Below are positions 47,224 to 57,372 of a DNA stretch of 64,000 bases, piece after piece. A program made the position numbers and the translations under genes. The stretch covers positions 40,636,561 to 40,700,560 of the forward strand of contig CM034240.1 of assembly GCA_019916065.1 (NCBI GenBank). The letters are read 5' to 3'. Position 1 is the first letter of the stretch, and each line of letters opens with the position of its first letter. The notes beneath the pieces are model-generated. The model did no database searches and was not told where the DNA came from. It saw nothing but the letters and a program-made list of their open reading frames with translations. Source of the DNA: Vitellaria paradoxa (lineage: Eukaryota > Streptophyta > Magnoliopsida > Ericales > Sapotaceae).

Positions 47224-50017
47224 TTAACCAGTTTCCTGCTCAAACTCTTCACCTTCTGACTCCTCTGCATTGTCGGCATCGTCATCATCCGCATCATTGT
47301 CATAGTCTTCCTTGTCATTATCAACGGTTGTTTTCCCAATCACAATCAAGTTGCTATTTGCTTTTCTGATTTCATTGCACTGAAAAATTATTTGTACCCA
47401 TGTCAGCAATAAACCAGTCACACAAAGATGTAGGGAAGAAACACTAGTTCTGCAAATCAGGAGGATTAAATTTACCAATGATTTTCATTTTTCTTTTTAT
47501 GATAATATGGGGTCATTCCTGATCTTTTATTCATATTAAAGTTGAAGCATTAGAGTCATTTGACGCATTCAATCCGTCACACAAGCACATGCATTGAATG
47601 CCATTTTCGCTTCTGATAATTAAATGCACAGTGGAGCTACTAAACTCCAAAAGTACCAAGTAGCAAATCAACTTAAACACAACTATCATAAACTTAGTAG
47701 GACATTTTATAACTCAAAAATGTTATTTTCCTCCGACAGGTGAGGAGATTGGAGGGGAAGAGCAAGTCCATCACAATAAGTAATAGCATTTTAAAATCGA
47801 ATTCAAGCACTTCACCACACAATCAACAACCAATTTACCTCGTGTGTTCTTCCCTTACCCATAATGATCAACAGGCTATATTAATCCCGTTGCATATAAA
47901 ACATATTTTGGCAAAAAATACTCAATAGGGGTGTGCACCATTTGGAGTGGTTCGATTCCAGGCTCAGAATGGAACCAAAATGATCCTAGTCTGTTCCAGA
48001 AAATTGGAACTGGAACTTAAACTGATTAGAAGAGAACCAATTAGTCCTGATCACGCAGGTTCTCAATTTTGCACAAACCCATACTGCCTTTTGGAACTCC
48101 TCACTAATAGTCAGGTAATATATTCCCATAATCTTATACAGATCACAGACCAAAACACAATTCAAATGAAATCAAAATACTAGCAACAAATTATTCTCAA
48201 AGATCAACTCTACCAAACAATTACAAATCATCAAAACAACAAAAAAGTGAATGTTGTTGTACCTGCAGGGCAGGGACTGAAGAGTAGTGAGCAATTGCAT
48301 ATGCTAAACACAACTTCTCTATGGAGAAGCCAGAGAACAAACCTGCAACCGTCACTACCCGTAACAAACACAAGTTGCAACACCACCAGGTCACATATTC
48401 ACCTTATCTCTCTAGACAATGTATGCAAGCAATGGATTTAGAAATTGATTGTGATATATTGGCTTTGGGAATGCATTTGTTGATCTGGGGAAGAATAGAT
48501 AAAGCAATGGCCATGTATAGTGGTAATTGATTTCGGTAGTCAGATATGGGTTTGAAGGGAGATCACCACATCTAACTATCTTGCCATCAATAATTGCAGT
48601 GCCACCACCACTAACCATTGGTATAGACTTTGAGGGACCAATTTATGAGTATTGAGGGAAATCAATTTGGTGGGATGCCATTTTGGCCGAAGAGGAAGCA
48701 ATGGCAGTTGCAATGTCAGCTTGGCCACAAGGAGCAGAACTACCAAGTGATGATCGGGTTGTGCTCAATTCCAAAAGACAGAGAACTGAGAATCGAACCA
48801 CAAATTCGGTCTTGTTATTTTTAGAATTGAAACCAAACTAATAACCTTGGATTGAATCAAATTTTCGGTTCTCCGGACCTTTTATACACACCTAATACTT
48901 AGTAGCAAAATATGAAAAAGAAGGTGGTGAACCAAAAAACCTCAATTAGAATTAGTTGTCCTTTCCCCTGAAATCCAAACCAGATAAAGCTTGTGCATGC
49001 TTGATGATACAATTGATCTCATATGTTCACCAACTCCCGGCAGCATAGGACCAGAGCCTGGTAATAGAAAATGGTCAGAGCACTGATAAAGGAAACCATT
49101 TTCACTTGCTCCTCTTTATGCAGCTCTCAGATCATGTTTGCGAGTCAAATCAATATCACCAGACAACTGACCTTCTAAAAATCGCTATTTTTATTTCCTG
49201 TCAACAGGTTTTGACATAAGCTTATTATATACGACTATGCCAAAGAACCTCAACCATTTGTATTCAAAATCCGTATGATGATGCCATGTTTGAGTCATTT
49301 GAACCTCCCATTTCATCATCATCCAAAAACCCGTTCACTCCACCGGTCCAGACCAAACAACCAAGCCAAATCTATACTTCTAATACTCCTTAAGATTAAA
49401 TCACTAACCCTCAGGACATACATCCCTAAACTGCTTCATAGCACTATCACAAATCATCATCCCTGGCCGGCAAAATCAAATTGCTTTATAAAATTTAACA
49501 TTAACATGTGGTAAAGCAAAGCCACTTCGAGATTGCTTCGTCGATTATTATTTATAGCACCCAGCTCTAATTACCCAAGTTAGTGTCCCGGATTCGTTTG
49601 AAGTGCAGCATTATAGTTATAGATACCATAAAGAATATATCTTTAAAGCTTGGAGTCATTCAAATTGAGCACTTCTGTCCGGTACTAAATGATTGATTCC
49701 CAAATTGATCAAGATTAGGAGAAATCAAGCAATGAACTTATGATTGACCTACCGATTCACATACAATCATCGATTACACCATTAAGGGCTTAAATTTTGA
49801 ATTCACTATCCCCAGAATACGAATATATATATATATAAAGTACCTTTTCTTCGAAATCGGCCTCTTCCATGGCGAGGAGTAGCTCGTCGTTCTGGGGCTG
49901 AGGCCACTGAGTGGGAAGCAGAAACGACGTCGGAATCATCCTTGTCGACCACGGGTACTGCCTCATGAACCCCGGATACTGTAACATTTTCAATCTCTGA
50001 TCCTTGCTCTCACTCAA
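47224..50017 (-). CDS. Small acidic APC15-like protein, two exons
   Basis: Exon 1 is 50017-49844 (58 codons) and exon 2 is 47379-47224 (51 codons plus TAA), joined at a codon boundary with GT-AG, giving 109 aa. Exon 1 carries MLQYPGFMRQYPWSTRMIPT and DELLLAMEEADFEEK. Exon 2 carries NEIRKANSNLIVIGKTTVDN followed by an Asp/Glu-rich tail ending EEFEQETG. The NLIVIGK core before an acidic tail is the pattern I know for APC15/Mnd2-type subunits of the anaphase-promoting complex, which help turn over the mitotic checkpoint complex. The plant assignment is from memory and moderate. An alternative start at Met11 (49987) begins MLQYPG, possibly the more usual start. The 2.46-kb intron holds a hAT-like element. 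No frameshift or stop is present. Confidence 0.85.
47926..48894. mobile_element. hAT-like non-autonomous element in the APC15-like intron
   Basis: Left end TAGGGGTGTGCACCATTTGG; right end, as reverse complement, TAGGTGTGTATAAAAGGTCC. The flanking 8-mers ATACTCAA and ATACTTAG match at 6 of 8, fitting an aged hAT duplication. 969 bp. Sub-terminal parts are rich in 'ggttcgattcc'/'ggaaccaa' motifs. Small open frames inside show no domain. Confidence 0.6.
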
Positions 50018-50189
50018 GACACAAATTGAAGACGGAGACTCAAAAGAGAAATGAAAATTAAAAGAAAGGAATGGGAAAAAAAAAAAACTTATTTTTTAAC
50101 AATTTCTATGTGTATATTTTTTATTATACTAGTTATATTATATTTTATTTTTTTAGCTTTTAAAATTAAGGAAACTACTAATGGGTGAG

Positions 50190-50345
50190 CAGCCTATTTA
50201 GCCACACCAAAACTTACTAAAAGTTAATAATTTTAACTAATTTTTATATTTTTTTTCAATCAAAATTTTTACATAGTATTTTTATGCTACATTTTTTTAT
50301 TTTTATTGTATTTTTTTTTATTTTTATCTACCAAACAAATCCTAA
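50190..50345 (+). repeat. Family-D MITE-like repeat, upstream of the APC15-like gene
   Basis: 'tttcaatcaaaatttttaca' followed by 'gtatttttatgctacatttt' and 'ctaccaaacaaatcctaagg'. It starts about 170 bases before the gene's start codon, so it may sit in its promoter. Confidence 0.5.
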
Positions 50346-50631
50346 GGTCCAATTCTAGGTAAAAAAAATGTAAAATATTATTACATAGCATCTTTATTAC
50401 ATAGTATATTTTTAGTAATCTTTAACGGGCGCGTGGCACTTGTTAACAAAAAAAAAAAAAGCCTTAAAATTAATTAACAAAAAAATACTTTTTATTTTAT
50501 TGTTTTCCATTCTCTTTATGGACAAAACCAGATAGGACTCCTAAAATTATGATATTGGTAATGAAAAATGTTAATGTTGTGGCATTCCTTGCATCAATCA
50601 CTTGTATTATATATATATATATATATATAAA

Positions 50632-50981
50632 GGTCGTTTGGAGTGTGAAAAAAATTAAAAATTAACAAAAGTGAAATATTTTAAAAAATTTAGAGTGTAA
50701 AAAGTTATTTTGAAATGATGGTTGGATATTTGTATTTGATTTGATGTAAAATTATTAAAATTTGTATTAAAGTGATTCGTAGCAAAATTTTAATGGATAA
50801 TCTTGAAAATTTTTAGAGTTTTGTAGAACTTTTAGATACAAATATTAACTTTTTCAAAATTTTGCTCCAACGGATTTTGACAATTTTTCTAAAAAGGTTG
50901 AACTTTTTTGGAGTTTGAAGAAATTAAAACTTTTAAAGTTTTTTTGTAATTTTTTGAATTTGGTTGGAGCTCCAAACGGCC

Positions 50982-50984
<3 letters not shown>
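50632..50984 (+). mobile_element. Family-C MITE, copy 2, inside a (TA)n tract
   Basis: Ends 'ggtcgtttggagtgtgaaa' and 'ttggagctccaaacggcccc' form inverted repeats (GGCCGTTTGGAG type). (TA)n runs lie directly on both sides (50609-50629 and 50985-51014), so it inserted into a TA microsatellite. It aligns with 20573-20920. Confidence 0.7.
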
Positions 50985-51019
<35 letters not shown>

Positions 51020-51031
51020 GATTATAAGTTA

Positions 51032-51170
51032 TATCGGGTTCGTTTAGAATTCTAAAAATTTCACAAAATTTTACAAATCAATATAAAATTTAAATTTTAT
51101 ACTTACTGCACGTATTATGAGACTACAATTTTATAAATTTATACTAACTCTTATAATTTCAAACACTCCT
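51032..51170 (-). repeat. Family-A MITE-like repeat
   Basis: 'gggttcgtttagaattctaa' at the left; 'cttactgcacgtattatgag' inside; 'cttataatttcaaacactcc' at the right. Reverse orientation. Confidence 0.55.
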
Positions 51171-51937
51171 AATCATGTGCATCAATAATTATATATTAGT
51201 TTAATATTAATTATCTTAACAATATCATTTTTCTACCGCTAATTTTTTAAATTATTTTCAATACGTCAGATAAATATAAAATAATTGTGCAAGATGCATG
51301 TTAGTTTTTTGTTCAAGTAGCTTGATAAAAATGAAAAATTAAGTTGCTAAAATATTTAAATACAAAATCTTGAAAATTTTGAAACACTACAACATAAATA
51401 ATTGTTAAAATGTAATTGGAAGTGTACATGATGAAATAAATGTTTAAAAAAATTAAAAACAAGTTAAAGCAAACATTTTATTACCATAGTTTTAAATTTC
51501 ATTTGAATGTAATTTATTCCTACTTGATAAAAAAAAAATTATATTTTAACTATATCAAAAGCCAATTAAAGATGACTTATGAAGTATGAATACTTCAAAA
51601 TATATGACGTATTTGTATTTGACATGTATCATGCACCATATACTTTCAGACACTTTGAGATACATATCGAACATGTCACATGTTATATCTAATTATCTTA
51701 TCATTTTTTCAACTAAATAATTATGAAAAATTTAAATTTGAGTTATCAGAACCTTTAAAATTATAGAATATTTTATTCAAATAATGACAAATTTTGCTAT
51801 CCAGAAAGTCACAAAATTTTTTAATCTAAATTGCAAATGGTATCACGATCAGAGGTCATTCTACGAGGGCAAAGATTTTGAAAGTCGACCCACATTGTTA
51901 TTTACATCAGATTTTTTCAAGGAGCAAGGGACATAGG

Positions 51938-52283
51938 GGGTGTTTAGAAGTTCAAAAAAATTTAAGTTTTGGTAATTTTTTAGGTGTTTTTTTTTTTTTT
52001 TTTTCACTTTTTTGTGTGTTTGGTTAAACCAAGTGGAATTTTTAATATTTTTTAGTAATTTTTGGGTGTTTGGTAAATTTTTTACTGTAGCAAAATAAAA
52101 AAGTGGTAACTTTTGGATGTTTAGTATGTTTTTCTACTGTAGCAAATCAAAAAAAATTATAATTATAGAGTGTACTTTTTACTGTAACAACTCAAAAAGG
52201 TAAAAAAATTTGTGATTTTACCAAACACATCAAAAATAATTTTTAATATTTTTTTACTAATTTTTAAGTTACCAAACGGACTA
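51938..52283 (+). mobile_element. Family-B MITE-like element
   Basis: Ends 'ggtgtttagaagttcaaaa' and 'taagttaccaaacggac' are inverted relatives. Repeated 'ttactgtagcaaa' units (about 52083, 52134 and 52171) and 'tttggtaaattttt' motifs fill the body. Confidence 0.5.
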
Positions 52284-53254
52284 ATAAAAGAAATGAGTTT
52301 GGAAAGACTCAAAAAAGAAAAAGACAAAAAGACAGCCTGTTGTGCCACGGTTTAAATTCTAATTGATCAAGATTTTCTAACTAAAATAACTTTTGCACAT
52401 AGAGATCTGAAAAAGTTCCCTAGTTTAATCAATTGCTTGGCCACATTGTGAGGCAAAGTTTTTTTCAAACGGCAAGTTGAAGTAAATATTGCAATATAAA
52501 GGGGCAATCATGACTTTTTAATCTGTAAATTATTTGCCTCTCAAGTTGCATAATCAAGAAATATTTGATGTGTAACAGTCGGCAGATCAACTTTTGAATT
52601 AGTTTGTTAACTTTGATTTTTATCAAAAAAAAAAAAAAAAATTGGAACACTTGCTCCTTTTAGCACTTTGCAAAAATAATCCTTCTCCTTTGAACTCATA
52701 GGAAAACTTGCAAGAGGCAAATTCATTTTACTAAATTCACCCTAAGAACGGGGTGAAGGTTATGTTTGACACCGATTTCTTTTAAAGGCGTGCTTTCAAG
52801 TGATCTTTTGATTTGTTTTACATATTAAGAATGTTCCAAGAATAAATAAAGGATTTTGTTTTCCTAATATGCATTCTATCTAAATTAATTGTGATACAAT
52901 ATGTTGAATTACTAATAGGATAAGTCAAAAAATATACTCTTTTCTCCTACCAACTACCATCTTTTTTTTTTTTTTTTAATCTTTCCATACTTATTTTTTA
53001 TGCCTCTTACTTCTTGGAAAACATCTGACCCTAATAAACGATGTGGACGAATGTTCAAAGGTTTTTTCCTCTATAGAATGATCTTTGATCATGGTACAAC
53101 TTGCGATTTTGGTTAAAAAATTTGTGATTTATAATACAATTTGTCACTATTTCACAAATATATTAATTTATAGTCTCATGACAACAAACATGACATGTTA
53201 ATCTACCTTTCGTGCTCCATTCTGATAACATGGCATATGTTCGGAAATTATTAA
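52284..53254. other. Intergenic, nothing recognised
   Basis: No gene or element boundary is seen. A poly-A run lies at about 52625-52640 and a poly-T run at about 52963-52977. Confidence 0.5.
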
Positions 53255-53520
53255 GACTCCATTTGGTAAGAAATAGCAACCAGCCACCAATTTTTTAACT
53301 TCTTTTAAAATATTAAATTTATCCACTTACATTTTAATTTTTTTTAAACTTTCAAGGACAAAGATGTCAAATTAACAAAAAGTTAAAAAATTAGTTACTA
53401 AACAACTAGCTTTTTTTTCCTTCCCAAACATTAAAAAAAAAAAAAATTAACTTTTTAGTAATTAGCTACTAATTAGTTACAAAAAAGTTAATTTTTTTTT
53501 ACTTCCCAAATTAAGCCTAA
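53255..53520 (-). repeat. Family-E repeat
   Basis: 'actccatttggtaagaaata' at the left and 'cttcccaaattaagcctaag' at the right. The core 'gacaaagatgtcaaattaac' is the complement of the family-E 'ttaatttgatatttttgtc' core. Confidence 0.5.
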
Positions 53521-53960
53521 GTGTCCATACAATGTAGCATGCATTTTAAAAATTTTTAATTTTTTTCTATTTAGATTGTAATTAAAAATAAAAAATATAT
53601 GTATGAAATTTGAGAAATCAAAATTAATTAAATTAAAAAAATCTACATATCAACGATTACCTTTTATTTTATTATGTTTTTAAATCTACTCAAATAAAAA
53701 CATATATATTAAAAATTTAGTATTATCTCCTTCTTTTCCTTACCTTTTATTTATTTATTTATTTATACTTTCATCTCACCAAATCTACACTACAAAAACA
53801 CACCATTCATCCTTGGGACGTTTTGTCACATAGCTTTGATTTGTCTGCTGACAAACCGTCGATCTAGCTTGCTATTTTGGCTTTGTAATTGTGAACCACA
53901 AAGACACATCCACGTGGCGTTTTATCACATTACTTTGTTCGTTGCCAAACTCTTATTCTT

Positions 53961-54223
53961 CTGGGGTCGGGGAGAAGCCCGCAGCTGCTATTCATGGGTG
54001 CGCACTGGGTAAAGCCCACCCCGTGGCCCTAGCCGACAAAGAACCACGAGGAGGTAAACCAGCCTAGGCAAGCCATGGCTGATCAGCTCAGTCGAGAAGA
54101 CTATTAGATGGCCCTCCGCAATTAGAGAAAGAACTGTCTCCAAGAAGAGTCGAACCCGAGACCGATTAATCCCAGGTCCTTCAGCCCGCCATCCGAACTA
54201 ACTCGACTACCCCTTCCGGGACA
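53961..54223 (-). mobile_element. tRNA-derived SINE, copy 2
   Basis: Minus-strand copy of the 7431-7690 SINE with better-kept promoter boxes: box A TAGTCGAGTTAG and box B GGTTCGACTC (complement of 54147-54156). The target duplication is 'ccaaactcttattctt' at 53945-53960 and 'ccaaactcttgttcct' at 54224-54239. The 263-bp length matches copy 1. Confidence 0.9.
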
Positions 54224-54239
54224 CCAAACTCTTGTTCCT

Positions 54240-55636
54240 GCCAAACTTTTGGGCCGCTGGAGTATCTGACTTCTTTTTGTGGGATTTTGCTGAAGTGGGG
54301 GATGAGAGAATTGTTTCCCCCAGTAACAGGAACTAAAATAGCCAATGCAACCATTAAAGGGTTAATTAGGCTAATACCCCTTAAACTATACTTATTTTTT
54401 AATTTACCCCATTATTTATTAATTCTACCACTCACCGCTCATCTATTTAAAAGAAGTTTCGTTTAATAACTGTTAAAAAGTCAGTTAACTTTTTATTTAT
54501 TTGTTTATTATTCCTTAATATGTTTCTAATATGATTATTATTCACAGATATTTAAATTTAAAACATATGATTAGAGATTTACATAGATTAGATCAAATAA
54601 ATCATTTGAATTTTTGTTATAAATTAAATGAACTGAATTTTTTTCCCATCCAAAAAAAAATAACCAGACTTAATTTTGGTAAAAAAAAAAAAATAACCAA
54701 ATCAATTCTCGGATCTTAATAATAAATATTTTTATTTTTTATTCTATATTTATTATATATATTTAATTTTAATAATAAAAAATAGAAAATGTAACTTCAA
54801 AATTTGTTTAAAGATTTAAACTAAATTGAAATTACTAAAGAACTAAATTAAATGAAAATATTGTTATTAAGTTTAATTTGTTTTTTTATTTTCATTAGGA
54901 TTTGCTTACCTTGTTTCTTTATACCAAAAACAAAAATATTATATATATAATTTATTTTTGTTTTTGGGTTAAGTTTTTTTTGGATGGAATAAGAAACAAA
55001 TTTGATTTATTTAATTTATATTAAAAAATGAAATGATTTATCTGACCTAATCCAAGCAAACCTCTAATGATAAGTTTCAAATTTGAATATGTGAGTAATA
55101 ATCACATTAAAAACTTATTGAGATAATTAAGTAATAATAATAAATAAAAAAGTTAATGATTTTTTTAACGATTTTTAAACAGAGCCCCATAGATGAGGGG
55201 GTCAAAGTATTAGGGTTAATAGATGAAGCCGGTAAATTGAAAAAAAGGTGGACATTAAGGAGTGCAATTGACCCACAATTAAATACATACACTTTTTACA
55301 ATGTTAATTTTTTTAACCTTTATGGGATCGTTTGGCTCACCCAAAAATAAATAAATGAACACTCATTTTTAGTAATTTTCTTTAACTTTCTCTACTACCA
55401 ATTTTTATCAATTTTCTCCAATTTTCTTCTAGTTTACTAACTTTTTCTAAACTTTACAAATTTTATCAAAACCCAACTAACTATTAAAGTGCGACGTATA
55501 ACTCATAACTGCAAAGTTGCACTTATTTATTTATTTTTAACGGTACCAAATTGCTCCTAAATTTTAAGCTAGTAAATAATCAAAGTTTTAGTTTTAAAAC
55601 TAGTCAATAAGAGTGTATAGAAGTATAGAAAAAAAT
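54240..55636. other. Intergenic AT-rich stretch
   Basis: No gene is recognised. A possible family-B relative with 'atcgtttggctcaccc' lies at about 55326-55475. Confidence 0.45.
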
Positions 55637-55940
55637 GGAAAAAATTAAAAAAAAAACCCCTGTACTATGACCCAAACATCAAATAGATGCTTGCACTTAA
55701 CTAAATATCAAATGGACACCTGTACTTTGACAATGTTAATCAAATAGACATCTGCCGTTCCCTTCCATCAAATTGATAACCACAGACGCTGAGCTGGACT
55801 TAACGGCAGATGCTGAGCATATGACATGCTAAGAATTGGTCACGTGAGACGCATGTGAGGAGAATATATCACACGGTCACACCATCTCATCTCATTTTCC
55901 ACTCATCTGCCTCATTCATCCATGATTAGGGTTCAAATCC
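55637..55940 (+). repeat. MULE left terminal inverted repeat
   Basis: Pairs with 62066-62375. Shared landmarks, read inward: 'acccctgtactatgaccc', 'cttaactaaatatcaaat', 'gagctggacttaa', 'tcacgtgagacgcatgtgag', 'gattagggttcaaatcc'. Differences are scattered substitutions and small indels, so the insertion is not very recent. As in other MULEs it probably carries the transposase promoter. Confidence 0.93.
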
Positions 55941-57224
55941 TTGAGCCATTTCAGAGATTACGGCTAATCAACTGCAATATAGGCAATTAAGAAGTCATTA
56001 CTGGCTAATAAATCAAGATGGGATGGAGCGTGAGAGACCATGGTGGTCCTCCACCTGCGTACGGTGAGTAATTTTTTTTCTCGTCAATGGTGGTCCTACA
56101 CTAACAAAGCCAAAAGTGTTTTGTTTAATTAATGCTCGGAAATAGTGTAACCACCTTTTGTCTTGGATAATATCATTGTTTATTGAAATTTTGTAGGGAT
56201 TCTGTCATTGTTTAATGAAAATTTTTAGGGTTTTTTACGTTTGCTCTGATACGAGTTGATTTTCCCATTTTCATTTTTCATTATTCTAGTACTAGTATTA
56301 GGTTATGCATTAGTTTAATCATAACGTGGTTGTTAAGTTGCTTTGCATGGTTTTGTTTGTATGAATAATGCAGATTGCAATCTAGGGCACTTCATAATTA
56401 AAATGCATTTTGGTGGTCAGGTTGAGGGTTCTAACTATGTTGGTGGTAACTCTGGATTTATTGACTATTGCCATGAGGATGAGATAGGAATTATTGAACT
56501 TTGTCACATGGCTATAGGTCTTGGGACAACTTTTAGGAATGATTACTACTTCAAGACTAATAGAGAGTTTACACTAATTAAGAGTGACATTGATGTATTA
56601 AGAATGTGTCAATTTCTAACCAATAATAATGAAATGGTGGATGTGTATGCAGTGTGCAATATTGAAGATTATATGCCCACTCAAAGTAGCCAAGTTAGAA
56701 GTGATTTAGTTAGGCTGACCAAGAGTAATGAAAATGCAACCAAAGTAAAGAAAAGGTAAGCAATACTAAAGGTAAGGGCAAGGTGACAGAATTGGTTGGT
56801 GTAGAAATTGAACAAGAGGAAGAGCATGATAAGAGTGATAGTGATCTTGAGGCAGATGATGCACTATTTGACAATAATGTGAACATAGATAGAGAGTTTG
56901 CTAGGTTAATTCATAGCGATGCACTTAGGGGAGAGCATTGATTACACTTGAAAAGTGTAATTACAAACTCCCTAACTTAACACTTATTCATGCATTTAAA
57001 TAATTAAAGTTGAAGTTTTAGTGTTATTGTATTACTTATACTTTTATTATTTATTTGTAGAGAAAAGGGCAAGGATGTCGAAGTTTATAGCTATGGAAAT
57101 GGCCGAGAAAACGAAGGAAATGTCATAGTTCAAACCTCACCTTGGATGGCCAAGACTAGCCCAAAGACTCAACCTAAAGGAGGAAGAAAAGCAAGAAATC
57201 AAGACACTTGGGGGTTGGGACCGT

Positions 57225-57300
57225 CCATCTAATGGTCGGGACCACAGTGTATAGTATTTGAGAAGAAAGCTTTCTGTGGTCCCGACCCCCAGATTAGATG
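57225..57300 (+). repeat. Inverted repeat in the solo LTR, upstream of its TATA box
   Basis: GGTCGGGACCACAG at 57234-57247 pairs perfectly with CTGTGGTCCCGACC at 57274-57287. The pairing continues with CATCTAAT on one side and ATTAGATG on the other after a short bulge. Loop about 26 bases. Position about 65 bases before the TATA box suggests U3 enhancer or RNA-structure function. Confidence 0.85.
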
Positions 57301-57364
57301 GTCAGGACCACCGTGTATCCGAAATTCAAGAATTAAAGCACATCTTTTAGGGTTTCTCGGCATC

Positions 57365-57372
57365 TATAAAAA
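57365..57372 (+). promoter_or_regulatory. LTR promoter TATA box
   Basis: TATAAAAA within the solo LTR, about 425 bases from its start, fits a U3 core promoter. It would drive transcription into the MULE transposase 3' half. Confidence 0.6.

Noticed and set aside
48247..48824. Several overlapping short frames in the APC15-like intron
   Set aside because: They lie in the non-autonomous hAT-like element and show no domain or consistent splice signals.
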